This document shows positions 32,469 through 40,581 of a DNA stretch of 64,000 bases, one piece after another; within the stretch, counting starts at the first letter, position 1; each line of letters begins with the position of its first letter. The position numbers and the translations under genes are program-made. The stretch lies in contig NZ_AP024485.1 in the NCBI RefSeq assembly GCF_020886695.1, positions 443,001 to 507,000 on the forward strand, read 5' to 3'. The stretch is from Pseudodesulfovibrio sediminis (GTDB taxonomy: Bacteria; Desulfobacterota; Desulfovibrionia; Desulfovibrionales; Desulfovibrionaceae). Under the pieces are notes generated by a model. It did no database searches and was not told where the DNA came from. It saw only the letters and a list, made by a program, of their open reading frames with translations.

Positions 32469-33695
32469 ATGGACGATCACTCTCCTGAGGAAACCACACA
32501 AGAACAGACCGGGTTCGATAAGCTTGTCACCAAGCTGTATCGGCCCGGTCCTCTTATTGCCTTCTTTTCCGTCGTGTTCCTGGCCCTTGTGTCGCTGGGA
32601 ATTTTTATCCTGACGAAAGAGACGCCCCCTCCCCCTGTGTTGCCCCCACCCGCTGCTCAAGAGGCTCCGGTTGAGACCAAGGAGTATGAAGAACCCACTT
32701 CAGAAATGGAAGATTGGGTCAAGCAGGCAGATCTGGCCATCATTCAATCCATGCAGGATTTGGGATTGAAGATGAGTAATCTCGATCTGGTGGACGTTGA
32801 ACTGCGTCAGCTGGATGGCCGAGGGTATCACTATCAGATTCTCCAAATGCCCAAGGTTGATGACAGGCAGCATTTTCTGATCACTTTGAGGAAGCGCCTC
32901 TATGAGCGCCTGCCTGATGCCGTTCTTTTGGATAATGGTGACAATGAGGCCATGGTGGAAATAAATGGTCTGCCGACCCATCGCCTGCTGCTTGAGGCCA
33001 AGCCCCGTGTCATTGCCATTCCCGAAGTCAAAGGCCCCAAACTCGCTATTGTCATTGATGATGTTGGCGAAAATTATTCTGTACTCAAAGGATTGATTCG
33101 TCTCGATCTTAACCTGACGTTTGCCGTCTGGCCCAATGCAAGTTCAACCAGAGCCTCGGTGGAACTCATCAGTCAGAACAGGCATGATCTGATTGTACAT
33201 TTCCCAATGGAGCCTATTGGATATCCTGCTGTCAACCCAGGGGATGACGCCTTGTTCGTGACCATGAGTGCTGCCGATATCAGGAAGCAGGTCCAGGCCA
33301 ATCTCCAGAAAATCCCCGAAGCCATCGGGGTCAACAATCATATGGGGTCGCAATTTACAGGCAATGCTCAGGGGATGAGAGTTGCTCTGGAAGAATTCAA
33401 ACGGCATGGTCTGTACTTTCTTGACAGTTTAACCTCTTCGAAGAGTGTAGGCAGAAAAGTCGCGAAATCCGTGGCTATTCCCTTTTATGAAAGGGATACC
33501 TTTCTGGACAACGTCAAGGATGTGGATGCCATCGTTCATCAACTCAAAAAGACCGAACGGGTTGCCCTGACCAAGGGGACAGCCATTGCCATCGGACACC
33601 CCTATAAGGAAACTCTGGCCGCGCTCAAAAAATGGAGCAAATCCAGAAACAGAACCATTCAGATTATTGCTCTATCGAGACTCTCTCCAGAATAA
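32469..33695 (+). CDS. Divergent polysaccharide deacetylase family protein (YibQ type)
   Basis: This 408-residue protein has a cytoplasmic N-terminus, one membrane anchor (about residues 33-53), a proline-rich linker (PPPPVLPPPAAQE) and a periplasmic domain of the DUF610/YibQ divergent polysaccharide deacetylase family. Family motifs are KLAIVIDDVGENY, LNLTFAVWPNA, LIVHFPMEP and IGVNNHMGSQFT, with GTAIAIGHPYKETL near the end. Whether it has deacetylase activity is unknown for the family. It begins 14 bases after ctpA and completes the envC-ctpA-yibQ trio. Confidence 0.88.
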   Translation: MDDHSPEETTQEQTGFDKLVTKLYRPGPLIAFFSVVFLALVSLGIFILTKETPPPPVLPPPAAQEAPVETKEYEEPTSEMEDWVKQADLAIIQSMQDLGLKMSNLDLVDVELRQLDGRGYHYQILQMPKVDDRQHFLITLRKRLYERLPDAVLLDNGDNEAMVEINGLPTHRLLLEAKPRVIAIPEVKGPKLAIVIDDVGENYSVLKGLIRLDLNLTFAVWPNASSTRASVELISQNRHDLIVHFPMEPIGYPAVNPGDDALFVTMSAADIRKQVQANLQKIPEAIGVNNHMGSQFTGNAQGMRVALEEFKRHGLYFLDSLTSSKSVGRKVAKSVAIPFYERDTFLDNVKDVDAIVHQLKKTERVALTKGTAIAIGHPYKETLAALKKWSKSRNRTIQIIALSRLSPE

Positions 33696-33975
33696 ATTTC
33701 TGCAGTTTTAATGTGCATCTAAATGCTCATTTGCACTTTTTTGTTCCTAATTTGCACCTTTTTGTTGCACATCAGGCTGTAGTGTGTTTTTACACTCCCA
33801 CATTTTTTAAAGAAAAAGTGTCGATGTGTAACAGTCTGTTTTTGTTATTATATTCCAAAAGCTGTATGTAGATATTTGAAAAACTCCCAAAATTGTTTAA
33901 ATAATGTTATGAATAAATGCGGATATTTGGCGCCTTTTTATTGCTTTGAATTGTTCCTGAGTGTAAAAATCAATT
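33696..33975 (+). other. AT-rich gene-free leader region upstream of fliM
   Basis: An unusually AT-rich stretch with no credible gene. It contains two direct copies of a 17-base motif (ATTTGCAC followed by a T-rich tail) at 33729-33745 and 33750-33766, with one mismatch and a 21-bp period, and a further GTGCAT/TTGCAC-like element beside them. This looks like a regulator-binding or bent-DNA region. The rest shows no structure I can interpret. Confidence 0.5.
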
Positions 33976-34002
33976 TAAGCAAATATGCAGAGTTGACGAT
34001 AA
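33976..34002 (+). promoter_or_regulatory. Sigma-28 (FliA)-like promoter for fliM
   Basis: TAAGCAAA (33976-33983), an 11-base spacer and GACGATAA (33995-34002) match the flagellar sigma-28 consensus TAAAGTTT-N11-GCCGATAA well at -10 (7 of 8) and weakly at -35. A start near 34010 would give a leader of about 106 bases before fliM. Confidence 0.45.
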
Positions 34003-34115
34003 GAAGATGAGCCATACGGTCCATTTTTTGCTTAATATCTACCCGATATTCAATTTATTGGCGAAAACCGATGACAAACGGGCCGAACAATCGGCAAGAA
34101 TGAGGCTTTTTTGAA

Positions 34116-35093
34116 ATGAGCAAAATCCTCGAACAAGATGAAGTAGATGCCCTGCTCCGGGGACTTTCCGGCGGGGATGTCGAAACAGAGACTGAGATAC
34201 CGGAGGATGATACCGGCGTTGTCGCTTTTGACCTGGCCAACCAGGACAGGATCATTCGCGGTCGTATGCCCGTCCTTGAGATCGTCAACGATCGTTTCGC
34301 TCGTTTGTGCACAAATGCCTTGGCCAACACCATGCGCAAACGTGTGGACATCAACCCCATCTCCATCGACATGTCAAAGTTTGGAGACTTCATGCGCTCG
34401 CTGCCGGTGCCCACCTCCATATCCATTTTCAAAATGGATCCGCTACGCGGCAACGCATTGCTGGTTGTTGACTCCCGCCTGGTCTTCGCATTGGTTGAAA
34501 ACTTTTTTGGCGGAGCTGGCTCCCAGCCCAAAGTTGAAGGTCGTGACTTCACGCCGATCGAACAGGCCATTGTCGAGCGCGTGGTCAAGATCGCTCTGGC
34601 AAACATGGAAGAATCCTGGAAACCGGTCCATGAAGTGCATGTCGAGATGGTGCGCACAGAGGTCAACCCCCAGTTCGCCGCCATTGTTCCACCTTCGGAT
34701 GTCGTGATCGTGGTTACGTTCGAGGTTGAACTTGAAAACGCCATCGGCTCTCTTATCGTGTGTCTGCCCTATGCGACCATGGAACCTATCCGTTCCAAGC
34801 TGCATGCCTCTTTCCAGTCGGAACGTCTGGAAGTCGACCATGTCTGGATCAACCGGTTCAAGGAACGGCTCATGGAAACTCCGGTGGAGATTGTTGTCCG
34901 CATGGGAAAGACCGCCATCAGCGGCCGTCAGCTTCTTTATCTGCAGGAAGGGGATATCATTCTGCTGGATACAGACGAAGACGAATTGCTGGAAGCGGAA
35001 ATTGAGGGGATCCGCAAATTCCGTGGCCTACCTGGCCGCGTCAAAGGCAATAAGTCCTTTCAGATCGTTAAAGAGGAAGAGATCAGATTCTGA
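34116..35093 (+). CDS. fliM: Flagellar motor switch protein FliM
   Basis: This 325-residue protein is the switch component that binds phosphorylated CheY. The N-terminal CheY-binding peptide is ILEQDEVDALL. The middle CheC-like domain includes VDINPISIDMSKFGDFMRSLPVPTSISIFKMDPL and FFGGAGSQPKVEGRDFTPIEQAIV. The C-terminal SpoA domain begins near METPVEIVVRMGKTAISGRQLL. It stands alone, with its own terminator, outside any flagellar operon visible here, and follows a long AT-rich leader. Confidence 0.96.
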   Translation: MSKILEQDEVDALLRGLSGGDVETETEIPEDDTGVVAFDLANQDRIIRGRMPVLEIVNDRFARLCTNALANTMRKRVDINPISIDMSKFGDFMRSLPVPTSISIFKMDPLRGNALLVVDSRLVFALVENFFGGAGSQPKVEGRDFTPIEQAIVERVVKIALANMEESWKPVHEVHVEMVRTEVNPQFAAIVPPSDVVIVVTFEVELENAIGSLIVCLPYATMEPIRSKLHASFQSERLEVDHVWINRFKERLMETPVEIVVRMGKTAISGRQLLYLQEGDIILLDTDEDELLEAEIEGIRKFRGLPGRVKGNKSFQIVKEEEIRF

Positions 35094-35117
35094 TACATCT
35101 TCACTATATATTGTTCC

Positions 35118-35146
35118 AAGGGCCGCATTTCGCGGCCCTTTTTTTG
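35118..35146 (+). terminator. Intrinsic terminator after fliM
   Basis: A nine-bp AAGGGCCGC/GCGGCCCTT stem with a five-base loop is followed by a T-run of more than six. Confidence 0.9.
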
Positions 35147-35230
35147 TTCTCCGAATTGAAAACACCTTGACTTTGCACCCTGCTGTTGTTCAACTTCCAC
35201 TCTCAATTAATTCGAGGAGGGATTCATTTC

Positions 35231-36181
35231 ATGAAAAAGATATTACTGACCATGGCAGCGCTCCTGCTGCTTACGGCACCATCCTTTGCCGGTGACCACT
35301 ACACAGTCTCTGTCACACAGATAGTAGAACATCCCGCGCTGGATGCCATACGAAACGGTGTTATCGACAGATTGAAAGAGAAAGGCATCGACGCTACGTT
35401 CAACGTGCACATTGCCCAGGGAAACTCGGCAACCAACGTGCAGATTATCAGTCAGATAAAGGGCGAAGAGCCTGATCTCGTCCTGGCTATCGCCACTCCC
35501 GGCGCACAGGCTGCAGCCCAGAAAATCAAAGATCGCCCCATCGTTTTCACTGGTGTCACCGACCCTGTTTCAGCCGGCTTGGTCAAAGATCTCAAAAACA
35601 GCGGAAACGGCAACGTAACCGGCATGTCCGATTTCAGCCCCATGGACAAACATGTGGCTTTGATCAAAGAAATTGTCCCTTCCGTGAAAACCATTGGTGT
35701 CATTTACAACGCCGGTGAGCCCAACTCAGTGGTGCTGGTCAATGCGCTTACAGAACAGGCCACTCTTGTCGGCCTTGGCGTTGAAGAGGCGACAGTCGCC
35801 AACTCCAGCGGAGTGTATCAGGCGGCGAAAAGCCTGGTCGGACGCTGTGACGTTGTTTACATCCCCACTGACAACACCGTTATCTCTGCCGTGGAGTCCG
35901 CAGTCAAAGTCTGCTCTCAGAACAAATTGCCTTTGATTGTCGCTGATGTCGATTCAGTTGCTCGGGGCGCCATTGCCGCTGTTGCTGTCGATTATTACAG
36001 AATGGGCTTGCAAACAGGTGATATGGCTGCAAAAATTCTGGCCGACGGTGTGAAAGCCGGCGACATGCCGGTGGAGTTTCTCAATGATCTCAAGCTGCAT
36101 GTAAACAAGAAAGCCGCTGCGGCCATGGGTGTCACCTTGCCTGAGGACATCATCGCCCGTGCAGATAAGGTTATTGAGTAG
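35231..36181 (+). CDS. ABC transporter substrate-binding protein, TrpX-like
   Basis: This 316-residue exported binding protein has a signal peptide KKILLTMAALLLLTAPSFAG. It belongs to the ABC-substrate-binding family of TrpX and DUF534 proteins: YTVSVTQIVEHPALDAIRNG, GEEPDLVLAIATPGAQAA, PIVFTGVTDPVSAGLV and KTIGVIYNAGEPNS are characteristic. It is the receptor for the permease and ATPase encoded next. The family has been linked to tryptophan or other aromatic substrates in Gram-positive bacteria, but the substrate here is unproven. A GGAGG site sits 12 bases upstream of the ATG. Confidence 0.88.
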   Translation: MKKILLTMAALLLLTAPSFAGDHYTVSVTQIVEHPALDAIRNGVIDRLKEKGIDATFNVHIAQGNSATNVQIISQIKGEEPDLVLAIATPGAQAAAQKIKDRPIVFTGVTDPVSAGLVKDLKNSGNGNVTGMSDFSPMDKHVALIKEIVPSVKTIGVIYNAGEPNSVVLVNALTEQATLVGLGVEEATVANSSGVYQAAKSLVGRCDVVYIPTDNTVISAVESAVKVCSQNKLPLIVADVDSVARGAIAAVAVDYYRMGLQTGDMAAKILADGVKAGDMPVEFLNDLKLHVNKKAAAAMGVTLPEDIIARADKVIE

Positions 36182-36219
36182 GCTCTGCTCAATTTGCGTA
36201 TTGTCCCTAATAAGTATAC

Positions 36220-36250
36220 AAGGCGCGTTGTCTACAACGCGCCTTTTTTT
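36220..36250 (+). terminator. Hairpin terminator between binding protein and permease
   Basis: An 11-bp AAGGCGCGTTG/CAACGCGCCTT stem is followed by seven T. Placed inside an ABC operon, it should make the binding protein more abundant than the membrane components. Confidence 0.88.
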
Positions 36251-36306
36251 GCCCTTTTTCCAACGGGCTGAAATGTAATGTCTTCTTGATACATCAGGAA
36301 AGGAAT

Positions 36307-37206
36307 ATGACCAGTTACGCTTTATTTGGAGCTCTTGAACAAGGATTTGCCTACGGCCTTATGGTTATCGGCGTTTATCTGACGTTCAGAGTGCTTGATT
36401 TTCCGGATCTTACCGTTGATGGCAGCCTGCCTCTCGGAGCATCCGTATCCGCCGTGGCCATCACCGCCGGCTATTCTCCCTTCCTGGCTGTGCTTATGGC
36501 AACCGGCGCCGGATTTATTGCAGGGATGGTGACCGGTATACTCAATACCAAATTCAAAATATTACACTTGCTTGCATCCATCCTGACCATGATCGCGCTC
36601 TACTCCATCAACCTGCGCATTATGGGGCGGCCCAATATGGCGCTGCTTGGTCAGGACACCGTGGTAGACTGGTTCAACAACCTTACCGGGTTGCTTCCAC
36701 AATATTCGACCCCACTCCTTTTCTGCATTATCAGTATTATCGTCATTCTCATATTGATATGGTTTCTGCACACGGAAAAAGGGTTTGCTTTTCTGGCTAC
36801 CGGGGACAACAAGCAGATGATCACCAGTCAGGGGATTAATACAGACAATGTCATCATCTTCGGCGTCGGCTTGTCCAACGCCCTTGTGGCGACATCCGGC
36901 GCACTCGTAGCACAGAATCAGGGTGCGGCAGACGTCAACATGGGTGTGGGAACCATCGTAGCAGGGCTGGCTTCTGTAATCATTGGTGAAACCGTGTTTG
37001 GCGACAAGACCATTAGTCGAGCGCTTATTGCCGCCCTGCTTGGTTCTGTTTTGTATCGTATTGCCATTGCCTTGGCTCTCGGACTGAAACTTGGTGCTTT
37101 TTCCATTACTCCCAGTGACTTGAATTTGATCACAGCGACCTTGGTTGTCTTTGCTCTGATCATGCCCAAAATGAAGAAAAAATTCCTCGCCGGGAGGTCT
37201 GCATGA
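36307..37206 (+). CDS. ABC transporter permease, TrpY-like
   Basis: This 299-residue membrane protein of the branched-chain-amino-acid/ribose permease superfamily has eight or nine hydrophobic segments. The N-terminal block GLMVIGVYLTFRVLDFPDLTVDGS is characteristic of the partner of TrpX-type binding proteins. The LNTKFKILHLLASILTMIALYSINLRIMG and GLASVIIGETVFG stretches are also conserved. An AGGAA ribosome site precedes the ATG at 36307. It overlaps the ATPase gene by four bases (ATGA). Confidence 0.88.
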   Translation: MTSYALFGALEQGFAYGLMVIGVYLTFRVLDFPDLTVDGSLPLGASVSAVAITAGYSPFLAVLMATGAGFIAGMVTGILNTKFKILHLLASILTMIALYSINLRIMGRPNMALLGQDTVVDWFNNLTGLLPQYSTPLLFCIISIIVILILIWFLHTEKGFAFLATGDNKQMITSQGINTDNVIIFGVGLSNALVATSGALVAQNQGAADVNMGVGTIVAGLASVIIGETVFGDKTISRALIAALLGSVLYRIAIALALGLKLGAFSITPSDLNLITATLVVFALIMPKMKKKFLAGRSA

Positions 37207-37997
37207 TTTCCATTACAGGTGTAACCAAATCATTCAATAAGGGTGACGTCAACGAAGTGACCGCACTCAACGGCGTCAACCTGGAAATACAAGATGGCGA
37301 TTTCATCACTATCATCGGCTCAAACGGTGCAGGAAAGTCCACTTTTCTGAATGCGCTTGCCGGATCATTCTACACGGACTCCGGCAAGATTGTTCTTGAG
37401 AACACAGACATTACCAAGTGGCCGGAACATAAGCGTGCCGGCATGATTGGTCGCGTGTTTCAGGATCCGTTGCTTGGAACCTGTGCCGGAGCCACCATCG
37501 AACAGAACCTTGCCATGGCCAACAAACGCGGTATGTCTCGCAGTTTGCGTTTGGGTATCAAGGCCAAGGACCGTGAATTCTTCAAAGAGAAGCTGGCAGT
37601 ATTGGGGCTTGGGCTGGAAGATCGCCTCAAAACGCACACAGGGCTCCTCTCTGGCGGACAGAGACAGGCATTGACCATGCTTATGGCGACGCTAGTTCGT
37701 CCTCGCCTGCTCCTGCTTGACGAGCATACGGCCGCCCTGGACCCGAAGACAGCAGCCATGGTTCTGGACTTGACCGAAGAAATCGTCAGCTCGCAGAATC
37801 TGACCACCATGATGGTGACACACAACATGAATCAGGCCATCAGCATGGGGAACAGGCTTATCATGTTCCACCGCGGTCAGGTTGTCATGGATATCAGTGG
37901 CGAAGAAAAACAAAATCTCAAGGTCGAAGATCTCCTCAATCGGTTCTCCGAGTTGCGTGGCGGTGAGGGAGTCTCTGACCGTATGTTATTGAGTTAA
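37203..37997 (+). CDS. ABC transporter ATP-binding protein, TrpZ-like
   Basis: This 264-residue nucleotide-binding subunit has Walker A GSNGAGKST (residues 39-47), a Q-loop near GRVFQDPLLG, the signature LLSGGQRQALTMLMA, Walker B RPRLLLLDEHTAALDPK and the H-loop MMVTHNMNQAI. It energises the upstream permease. The start codon overlaps the permease stop, and the pair is one translational unit. Together with the binding protein it forms a complete importer. Confidence 0.92.
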   Translation: MISITGVTKSFNKGDVNEVTALNGVNLEIQDGDFITIIGSNGAGKSTFLNALAGSFYTDSGKIVLENTDITKWPEHKRAGMIGRVFQDPLLGTCAGATIEQNLAMANKRGMSRSLRLGIKAKDREFFKEKLAVLGLGLEDRLKTHTGLLSGGQRQALTMLMATLVRPRLLLLDEHTAALDPKTAAMVLDLTEEIVSSQNLTTMMVTHNMNQAISMGNRLIMFHRGQVVMDISGEEKQNLKVEDLLNRFSELRGGEGVSDRMLLS

Positions 37998-38078
37998 GGC
38001 CCGCGGGGGCTGGCCTTATGGCATGGATTGGCAAATCCATGTCAATGTGTATATGAACAACAATTAATGGAGGCTCAT

Positions 38079-38501
38079 ATGGCTATCGAAAAAACCTTTT
38101 CCATCATCAAGCCCGACGCAGTCGAGCGCGGTCTCATTGCTGAAATCCTGAAAATGATCACCGATTCCGGTCTGAAGATCAAAGGCATGAAAATGATCCA
38201 CATGGATCGTGCAAAAGCCGAAGGCTTCTACGCTGTTCACAGCGAACGTCCTTTCTTTGGCGAGCTCGTGGACTACATGATTTCCGGTCCGGTTGTGGTT
38301 TCCTGCCTCGAAGGCGAGAGCGCCATTGAAAAGTACCGCGCTCTCATGGGTGCCACCAACCCTGCCGAAGCTGCCGAGGGCACCATTCGCGCCGCTTATG
38401 GCCAGGATATCCAAAACAACTCCTGCCACGGTTCTGACGGTCCTGACACTGCCAAGACCGAGGTAGCCTACTTCTTCAACGACAACGAGCTGGTGGGATA
38501 A
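38079..38501 (+). CDS. ndk: Nucleoside diphosphate kinase
   Basis: This 140-residue enzyme transfers the gamma-phosphate from ATP to NDPs through a phosphohistidine. The start is [15 protein letters not shown]. The catalytic histidine is His117 in NNSCHGSD, followed by the conserved AYFF ending. A GGAGG ribosome site seven bases upstream fixes the start at 38079. The stop overlaps the proC start by one base. Confidence 0.97.
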   Translation: MAIEKTFSIIKPDAVERGLIAEILKMITDSGLKIKGMKMIHMDRAKAEGFYAVHSERPFFGELVDYMISGPVVVSCLEGESAIEKYRALMGATNPAEAAEGTIRAAYGQDIQNNSCHGSDGPDTAKTEVAYFFNDNELVG

Positions 38502-39301
38502 TGACTAAAAAACTCGGGTTCATAGGCGTTGGCAACATGGGCTCAGCCATCATCAAGGGGCTGGCTTCTCGTGACGACATCCAGTTGCATGGTTTTGACC
38601 TGGACAAGGAAAGCCTTGCCAAACTGGGCAAGGATTATGGTCTGGTGTCGCATGACACAGCCGTGGATCTGGTCAAGGCATGCGACTATATTGTGCTGGC
38701 AGTTAAACCCCAGCACGCCGAACCCGTGGTCAAGGAAGTCACAACAGAGCTGAAAAGCTCCACGTGCTTCATCTCCATCTGCGCCGGTATCACACAGGCA
38801 AAATATGAAGACTGGACCGAGGGCAAGTGCCCTGTAGTCAGAGTCATGCCCAACACCCCAGCCCTTGTGGCCGAAGGTGTTGCCGCCATCTGTCTGGATG
38901 ACAAAAAGCTTACGGATGACATGAAAGTGTTTGTACCCGAGGTTTTTGAATCCATTGGCCAGTCTCACATTCTGCCCGAAAAGCTCTTTGATGCCTTTAC
39001 AGGCGTGATCGGCTCCGGGCCTGCCTATGTCTTCTATTTCATGGAAGCCATGATAGAATCCGGCGTTGCACTCGGTCTTACCCGGCCACAGGCAGCCGAA
39101 ATGGTCAAAGGACTTTTCCTCGGTTCTGCCAAACTGGCCAGCGAGTCCGATTACTCCGTTTCTGAACTGCGGGAAATGGTCACCTCTCCTGGAGGAACGA
39201 CTATTCGTGCGTTAATGCATTTTGACCGTCAGGCGGTCAGAGGTGACATTATCGACGGCGTGTTCGAATCATATATGCGAAGTATCGAACTCGGAGAGTA
39301 A
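38501..39301 (+). CDS. proC: Pyrroline-5-carboxylate reductase
   Basis: This 266-residue NAD(P)H-dependent reductase makes proline. The Rossmann loop is LGFIGVGNMGSAIIKG. Other family motifs are VLAVKPQ, VVRVMPNTPALVAEGV, TGVIGSGPAYVFYFMEAM and the C-terminal signature REMVTSPGGTTIRALMHF. It is translationally coupled to ndk by a one-base overlap, an unusual functional pairing. A strong terminator follows. Confidence 0.97.
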   Translation: MTKKLGFIGVGNMGSAIIKGLASRDDIQLHGFDLDKESLAKLGKDYGLVSHDTAVDLVKACDYIVLAVKPQHAEPVVKEVTTELKSSTCFISICAGITQAKYEDWTEGKCPVVRVMPNTPALVAEGVAAICLDDKKLTDDMKVFVPEVFESIGQSHILPEKLFDAFTGVIGSGPAYVFYFMEAMIESGVALGLTRPQAAEMVKGLFLGSAKLASESDYSVSELREMVTSPGGTTIRALMHFDRQAVRGDIIDGVFESYMRSIELGE

Positions 39302-39311
39302 ATTCATTTAA

Positions 39312-39339
39312 AAAGGGCTTCTTATGAAGCCCTTTTTTT
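39312..39339 (+). terminator. Intrinsic terminator after proC
   Basis: A 10-bp AAAGGGCTTC/GAAGCCCTTT stem is followed by a T-run. Confidence 0.9.
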
Positions 39340-39423
39340 ATGTTATAATGCCATTGTTATTCCCGACTTTATAGGTCAGAAATTGGGCTGGGTTTTGATA
39401 CAAATTTGAAGCGGGAGTTAGGC

Positions 39424-40581
39424 ATGGACACATCACTTATTACAGCAAGCGGACTTATCTTTTTAGGTGCGCTCATCATGCTCGCCAATATTCTCAGCTA
39501 TCAACAGAACATTAAGGAAACAGACAGATATACAAGCACTCAAGATGATAAGACACGACATTTCATCAGAATCCATCATCTTTTCATGGCATTTTTCCTT
39601 TTAGGGTATCTTGGTGTTTTATATCTTTTCATGACGAAAGTTCACACATTAAGCGCCCTTTTTGTTTCGATCATTTTTTTGTTCGGTGCGATCTTCGTTC
39701 ATATGAGTGTCGTCATCCAAAAAAGGATGTTTCGGCTTCTGCAGGCAAAAAATGATCACCTTGAACATGAAAGAACTCGGCTTATTTCCATAAACAATCA
39801 ACTGCAAGAAGAGATCGACGGCAGAATCAAGGCAGAACAATCAGATCAAAAGAAATCCAATTTCTTGTCGTTGGTATCCCACGAGCTGCGAACACCACTG
39901 ACCTCCATATTCGGATTTACCAAATTGATCAGTAAAGGAGTGGCCAATCTTCCTCAATCCATTGATGGGCAAAATATAGACAAGATCAAGAAAAGGATGG
40001 CCGAGAACCTGAATATCGTCAGTAACGAGTGTTGCAGACTCACCCGTTTAATCAACAATGTTCTGGATTTGGCCAAAATTGAATCAGGCCAGATGGAATG
40101 GTTAGACACAGATATATGTCTGAAAGATGCAGTAGAATCAGCGCTCAACTCATTGGCGGGGATGTTCGTCAACAATGCAAAAGTGTATGTTTGCATCGAC
40201 ATACCACAGGATGCTCCTGTCGTACGCCTTGATGCAGATCTGTTTACCCAGGTGCTCATAAACATTATCAGCAATGCGGTAAAATTTTCGGAAGAAGGAG
40301 AATTGAGCGTACGCATGTCATCTCATGAAGAAGGCGTACTCCTTTCTATTACGGATCAGGGCCAGGGGATTCCTCAAGAGAACTTGAGTGATATATTCGA
40401 CAAATTCTACATAGTAAGAAGCGGTGATACTCTGGGTGAAAAGCGCCAGGGAACAGGACTCGGTCTTCCCATCTGCCAACAGATCATCAAGCATTATAAT
40501 GGGCGGATATGGGCTGAATCCAATATCGGAGAAGGCAGTACATTTCATATCCTCCTCCCGGATGCAATTATTGTCGAATAA
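39424..40581 (+). CDS. Membrane-bound sensor histidine kinase
   Basis: This 385-residue kinase has three N-terminal membrane helices (about residues 5-25, 53-71 and 78-98), a short coiled coil and a HisKA domain with the phosphoacceptor His153 in FLSLVSHELRTPLTS. The HATPase domain has the N-box NIISNAVKFS, G1 ITDQGQGIP and G2 GTGLGLPIC. There is no periplasmic or PAS sensor domain of any size, so sensing is probably through the membrane helices. No response regulator is adjacent. The ATG at 39424 follows a GGGAG site. Base composition is more AT-rich than its neighbours. Confidence 0.9.
   Translation: MDTSLITASGLIFLGALIMLANILSYQQNIKETDRYTSTQDDKTRHFIRIHHLFMAFFLLGYLGVLYLFMTKVHTLSALFVSIIFLFGAIFVHMSVVIQKRMFRLLQAKNDHLEHERTRLISINNQLQEEIDGRIKAEQSDQKKSNFLSLVSHELRTPLTSIFGFTKLISKGVANLPQSIDGQNIDKIKKRMAENLNIVSNECCRLTRLINNVLDLAKIESGQMEWLDTDICLKDAVESALNSLAGMFVNNAKVYVCIDIPQDAPVVRLDADLFTQVLINIISNAVKFSEEGELSVRMSSHEEGVLLSITDQGQGIPQENLSDIFDKFYIVRSGDTLGEKRQGTGLGLPICQQIIKHYNGRIWAESNIGEGSTFHILLPDAIIVE

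Noticed and set aside
33927-33945. Possible sigma-54 promoter (TTGGC and TTGCT) upstream of fliM
   Set aside because: The GG and GC elements are two bases too far apart for a -24/-12 promoter.
34007-34114. A 35-codon frame ending one base before fliM
   Set aside because: Its ATG would lie at or before the predicted transcription start from the sigma-28-like promoter, its ribosome site is poor and the peptide has no recognisable feature.
37996-38018. AAGGCC/GGCCTT hairpin after the ABC ATPase
   Set aside because: Six base pairs and no T-run are too weak to call a terminator.
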